Source: JBQTHP01 sp052389755 (GTDB lineage: Bacteria > Pseudomonadota > Gammaproteobacteria > Steroidobacterales > Steroidobacteraceae). From it: DNA of 60,654 bases. The notes beneath the pieces are model-generated. The model was given only the letters and a program-made list of their open reading frames with translations, searched no databases and was not told the DNA's origin. This document shows, piece after piece, positions 58,042 to 60,654 of this stretch. How positions within the stretch are numbered: the stretch's first letter is position 1; each line of letters starts with the position of its first letter. Made by a program: the position numbers and the translations under genes. The stretch lies in the NCBI GenBank assembly GCA_052389755.1, contig JBQTHP010000006.1, positions 1 through 60,654 on the forward strand, given 5' to 3'.

Positions 58042-58138
58042 TCTCCCCGCCCACTGCGTAACGACACCGCTCAGTTCACGTGAGGTGGGCTGGGCGAATC
58101 GCGTTTGGTATCCCGCACGAGCGGGATGGGAGAAGTCC

Positions 58139-58402
58139 ATGAACAAGATAGGACCCGAAAAGGCACTGGGCTTTGCGGTATTGCTTTCCGCGCTCGCGGC
58201 CTCCGCCTGCGTGAGCTCGGTCGGACGTGTCTCCGGAGATCCTCTGGAGAAGTTGACGATTCAATGTGAAAAGGAGGTCGGCAGCCTGCATCCCCGCTTT
58301 GTCATCACGCGGCCGTTGGTGGAGCGTTGCATGAAACGGCACGAGGCGATGCGCATCCGCGACCTGCTGCGAAGCACCGAGTCGGGGAAAACACGATCAT
58401 GA
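58139..58402 (+). CDS. small lipoprotein
   Basis: An 87-residue protein with a lipobox (LAASAC, Cys24). The mature part (VSSVGRVSGDPLEKLTIQCEKEVGSLHPRFVITRPLVERCMKRHEAMRIRDLL) is basic and helical with two further cysteines. It overlaps the CusF-like pseudogene start as ATGA, so the two belonged to one operon. Function is unknown. Confidence 0.7.
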   Translation: MNKIGPEKALGFAVLLSALAASACVSSVGRVSGDPLEKLTIQCEKEVGSLHPRFVITRPLVERCMKRHEAMRIRDLLRSTESGKTRS

Positions 58403-58676
58403 GGACACTTGAGATCGGGGTCACGGCCCTGGCGGTACTCGTCGTGACCGCTGCCTGCGACCGCGGCGTCCCACCCGCGGAACCGGCCAGCGAAACGCCG
58501 GGTAGCATGAGCACGATGCGGTCGCCTCGGCCAACTGGCCCGCGATGACGATGGATTTCGAGCTTGCGGATCCGACGGCGGCGGAAAGCGTCAAGGAAGG
58601 TCAGCGCGTCGTGTTTCACTTTACGACCAAGCCCGACGGCCGCGCCGTAGTCTCGAAGATCGAGCTCGCGCAGTGA
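58399..58676 (+). pseudogene. CusF-like periplasmic copper-binding protein, frameshifted
   Basis: The frame from the ATG at 58399 gives a lipoprotein-like N terminus (IGVTALAVLVVTAACDRG, Cys20) and a short linker, then stops early at 58548. From about 58512 another frame reads HDAVASANWPAMTMDFELADPTAAESVKEGQRVVFHFTTKPDGRAVVSKIELAQ and stops at 58674-58676. The WPAMTMDF motif is the CusF copper site (Trp plus two Met). A small deletion between the two parts, removing the first strands of the domain, explains the shift. The protein would not fold as made now. Confidence 0.82.
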
Positions 58677-58685
58677 AGGGCTGAG

Positions 58686-59162
58686 GTGACGGACGCCCAT
58701 CGAGGCAGCCCGGTTTCACCGGGCCGGGCTGCCGTCGTGGCCATTGCGCTCACGCTCGGCGGCCACTACGCGTGGGAGCTCGCGCAGGCGCAGTGGTTCG
58801 CGGACCATGCCGGCGCACGACTCAGCTCCTACGCGTGGCACTGTTTCGTGGCCGCGTGGGCCGACGTACTCATCGCAGCAGCGAGCTACGGACTCACGGC
58901 ACTGTTGTTCAGGCGCACCCGCTGGGCTTTGGAGCCGAAAATGCTGGGCCCTGCAATCCTATGGATCACGTTCGGGCTCGTTATTACTGTACTCATCGAG
59001 CTGTCGGCGACCGCATCGGGCCGCTGGACCTACGCCACTTCGATGCCCACCGTACTGGGCATCGGCTTGCTCCCCCTCGCGCAGTGGATGCTCGTGCCAG
59101 TTTTCACGCTTGGAGTCTTTCGAGCTATCCACCATCGATCGGATGTGGCCCGCAGCGGATAG
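58686..59162 (+). CDS. four-helix inner-membrane protein of unknown function
   Basis: A 158-residue protein with a GTG start. Hydrophobic segments: AAVVAIALTLGGHYAWELAQAQWF, SYAWHCFVAAWADVLIAAASYGLTALLF, MLGPAILWITFGLVITVLIELSAT and TVLGIGLLPLAQWMLVPVFTLGVF. Trp and His residues are placed within or next to helices. No family was recognised. It follows the CusF-like pseudogene by 9 bp and may belong to the same locus. Confidence 0.7.
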   Translation: MTDAHRGSPVSPGRAAVVAIALTLGGHYAWELAQAQWFADHAGARLSSYAWHCFVAAWADVLIAAASYGLTALLFRRTRWALEPKMLGPAILWITFGLVITVLIELSATASGRWTYATSMPTVLGIGLLPLAQWMLVPVFTLGVFRAIHHRSDVARSG

Positions 59163-59285
59163 CGACGGCCGCGATCCGTCGCAGGTGCCACGGCCGACGG
59201 CGGCGCATCTCGTCGAACTCAGCGGCCTGCGGGCAGTTTTCGCGCCGAAAAAGCGCCTGGCATACGCCGTGCACCGTCGTCTGCC

Positions 59286-60311
59286 ATGTACTCCTTCTCG
59301 GATCGACAAAACCGGCGTGACGTTGCGAGTCGACGCGCTCTGGCTGGCGCGTTTGCGCTGCTCGTCGCGATACCGGCTGTGCCGTACGCCCAGGTTCGCC
59401 TCAGTTCCGGCGACACAGGAATCGCGATCGAGGGATTCGTGAACGCCACGACGAGCACCGATCTCTCCGCCGCGGACCCGACGAGCGTCGCTGCGGGTTT
59501 GCGCGCGCTCGCCCGCACTCGCCTCCGAGAGGGTCCCGAAGTAGGTGTTCGCATCGCCGCCGCATCGATCGACTCCGATGTGCGCCTGAGCGAAGCGAGC
59601 GTGCTGCTGTTCGGCGGCGGCGGGCGGCTGGAGATCGGCCAGCGCATGGGGCTGCCCGATGTGCTCACGGGGTATGCGCCCAACAATTTCACGTTCACGG
59701 GAGCAGAGTTCGGACCGGCCTCAGGTCCGAGCCTCGATCCGGCGGGCGGGTTGCAGACGACCTTTCTCGACGGTCCGCTAGCCCCTCAAGTGAATGCGTT
59801 GGGCACGCTGGGCTTCGCGGCGACGCTGTTCGAGGATGAATCGGCCAAAATCCTCTACGTCACGCCGAAGAGGCGCGGACTCTTGGGCGGCCTCTCATAC
59901 GCACCCGATGCGGACGACCCACGCTACGCGCAGCTCGTCCAGATCGGCCTCACCCACGAGCGCTACTGGGCACAGAACGTTCTGCGCTGGGGCGGTTCGT
60001 ACAGCTTCGCCCGCGGGGAAAGTACAGGCGGTGCGCCAACGTTCGATGATCTGCACTCCGCCAATCTTGGCGTCACGGTCACGTTGGATGATGCCCTCAT
60101 GCTCGGTGCGAGCGTGACCCATAACGGCGAAAGCGGTCTGCCATCGGGACTGAGCGGTGAGTCCTCCGCTGCATGGGGCATGACGACGAGCGTGAACTAC
60201 AACCACGGACCCGGTTGTACGGCGCGTGGTTCCGTTACGACTTTACGGATGAGGGCGGTGCTGGCGCGCTGGATGGCGACGGCAACGTTTTCATCATGGG
60301 CCTGCGCCTGA
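59286..60311 (+). CDS. outer-membrane porin-like protein, C terminus frameshifted
   Basis: A 341-residue open frame. A signal peptide (ALAGAFALLVAIPAVPYAQ) is followed by porin-like beta strands and the loop-3-like GLPDVLTGYAPNNFTFTGAEFGPASG. Near 60210-60216 the frame appears shifted. The alternative frame reads LYGAWFRYDFTDEGGAGALDGDGNVFIMGLRLTL and stops at 60317-60319, an ideal outer-strand ending. One missing base would explain this. It is either a recent mutation that blocks membrane insertion or a sequence error. The gene directly precedes bufA1. Confidence 0.78.
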   Translation: MYSFSDRQNRRDVASRRALAGAFALLVAIPAVPYAQVRLSSGDTGIAIEGFVNATTSTDLSAADPTSVAAGLRALARTRLREGPEVGVRIAAASIDSDVRLSEASVLLFGGGGRLEIGQRMGLPDVLTGYAPNNFTFTGAEFGPASGPSLDPAGGLQTTFLDGPLAPQVNALGTLGFAATLFEDESAKILYVTPKRRGLLGGLSYAPDADDPRYAQLVQIGLTHERYWAQNVLRWGGSYSFARGESTGGAPTFDDLHSANLGVTVTLDDALMLGASVTHNGESGLPSGLSGESSAAWGMTTSVNYNHGPGCTARGSVTTLRMRAVLARWMATATFSSWACA

Positions 60312-60352
60312 CGCTTTAAAGCATCAACCTTTCCCGAGGAGGATTCGCAACC

Positions 60353-60634
60353 ATGGACCGATCCGGTCAAACGAAAGCCGCATTAATTGCGGGCGCCATC
60401 GCCTCAGTGCTTGCGCTCGAGGCAGGCGCTCAGGTGCATCCCGAGAAACCCACATACAAGTATGAGAAGTGTTACGGCATCGCGAAGGCGGGTTTCAACG
60501 ACTGTTTTTTCGCCGGCAACTCCTGCGCCGGCACGGCCACCCGCGACCACGAGCCCGGCGCGTGGGTCTATCTACCGCAGGGCACGTGCAAGAAAATCGT
60601 CGGCGGAACACTCGAGCCCCCCAAGACCCGGTGA
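60353..60634 (+). CDS. bufA1: bufferin precursor BufA1 (DUF2282), copper-binding peptide
   Basis: A 93-residue protein with a GGAGG ribosome site. A signal peptide ends near AGA (about residue 26). The mature core has the DUF2282 hallmark: KCYGIAKAGFNDCFFAGNSCAGTATRD...WVYLPQGTCKKIVGGTLEP with cysteines at 40, 51, 58 and 79. DUF2282 proteins are precursors of bufferins, ribosomally made and post-translationally modified by a DUF692 (MNIO) enzyme into periplasmic copper-binding peptides. The modification genes (bufB, bufC) would be expected to the right of the window edge. Confidence 0.92.
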   Translation: MDRSGQTKAALIAGAIASVLALEAGAQVHPEKPTYKYEKCYGIAKAGFNDCFFAGNSCAGTATRDHEPGAWVYLPQGTCKKIVGGTLEPPKTR

Positions 60635-60654
60635 CGCGAGCGGAATCGTTGCAT

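Noticed and set aside
1..60654. Insertion sequences, prophage, tRNA or rRNA genes
   Set aside because: No transposase, integrase, phage structural gene, tRNA cloverleaf or rRNA sequence was recognised in the window.

Overview
The window is GC-rich, almost wholly coding DNA from a Gram-negative proteobacterium, most likely a gammaproteobacterium. This rests on protein families rather than a marker gene: isocitrate dehydrogenase kinase/phosphatase (AceK), a fused RlmL-type rRNA methyltransferase, a Puu/Pot putrescine system, a TorF-type porin, an OmpA protein, a TpsB outer-membrane transporter and a DUF2282 bufferin. No rRNA or tRNA gene was seen.

Left end (1-16.8 kb). A four-repeat CRISPR array with no cas genes in view is followed by accessory modules: a nucleotidyltransferase with a small partner, a MazEF-like pair, a VapBC-like pair, and a type IV AbiE-like pair in reversed gene order. 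Three of these have a promoter with a clear dyad operator. Between them lie aceK, a WYL regulator with a VOC protein, a DUF4382-like lipoprotein, an HDOD-like protein, and a sulfur block: two PLP enzymes diverging from a BNR-repeat protein, a ThiS/MoaD-like sulfur carrier and a MoeB-rhodanese activating enzyme.

Middle (16.9-45.9 kb). This is a large polyamine/amino-acid catabolic region. A nearly unbroken minus-strand run goes from puuD through puuA, potFGHI, a polyphosphate glucokinase, two class III aminotransferases, an aldehyde dehydrogenase, a TolB/CehA metallohydrolase and an amino-acid permease. puuB is divergent from puuD, and puuC lies 9 kb further on beside a third class III aminotransferase. 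Putrescine would be imported by PotFGHI, gamma-glutamylated (PuuA), oxidised (PuuB, PuuC) and hydrolysed to GABA (PuuD), with aminotransferases and dehydrogenases completing the route. Two genes at the downstream end are broken: a CoA-transferase pair collapsed into one remnant and a flavin oxidoreductase stub. Inserted among these are a crystallin-like exported protein, a DsrE-like protein, a TTC38-type TPR protein with an AraC regulator, a carbonic anhydrase convergent with a SulP transporter, a second VapBC pair and rlmL.

Right end (45.9-60.6 kb). Signalling and envelope genes dominate: two GGDEF-EAL proteins (one with CHASE2 and PAS), a FecR-domain protein, a TpsB transporter without a recognisable TpsA, a TorF porin, a cupin and an OmpA protein. 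The last 3 kb look like a copper/metal locus: a Cys-rich exported peptide, a small lipoprotein, a broken CusF-like gene, a frameshifted porin and a bufferin precursor (bufA1) at the edge, whose maturation genes would lie just outside.

Non-coding structure includes heptamer-based repeats at gene boundaries, two copies of a CTCACCC/CTCTCCCC palindrome, a nested inverted repeat near 3.95 kb, and a 169-bp element near 51.2 kb whose minus-strand RNA would form a 36-bp helix with G-U wobbles but no mismatches. The strongest candidates for something undescribed are that element, the TpsB/FecR/CHASE2 cluster and the sulfur-carrier block. All calls were made by reading the sequence; no database search was run.
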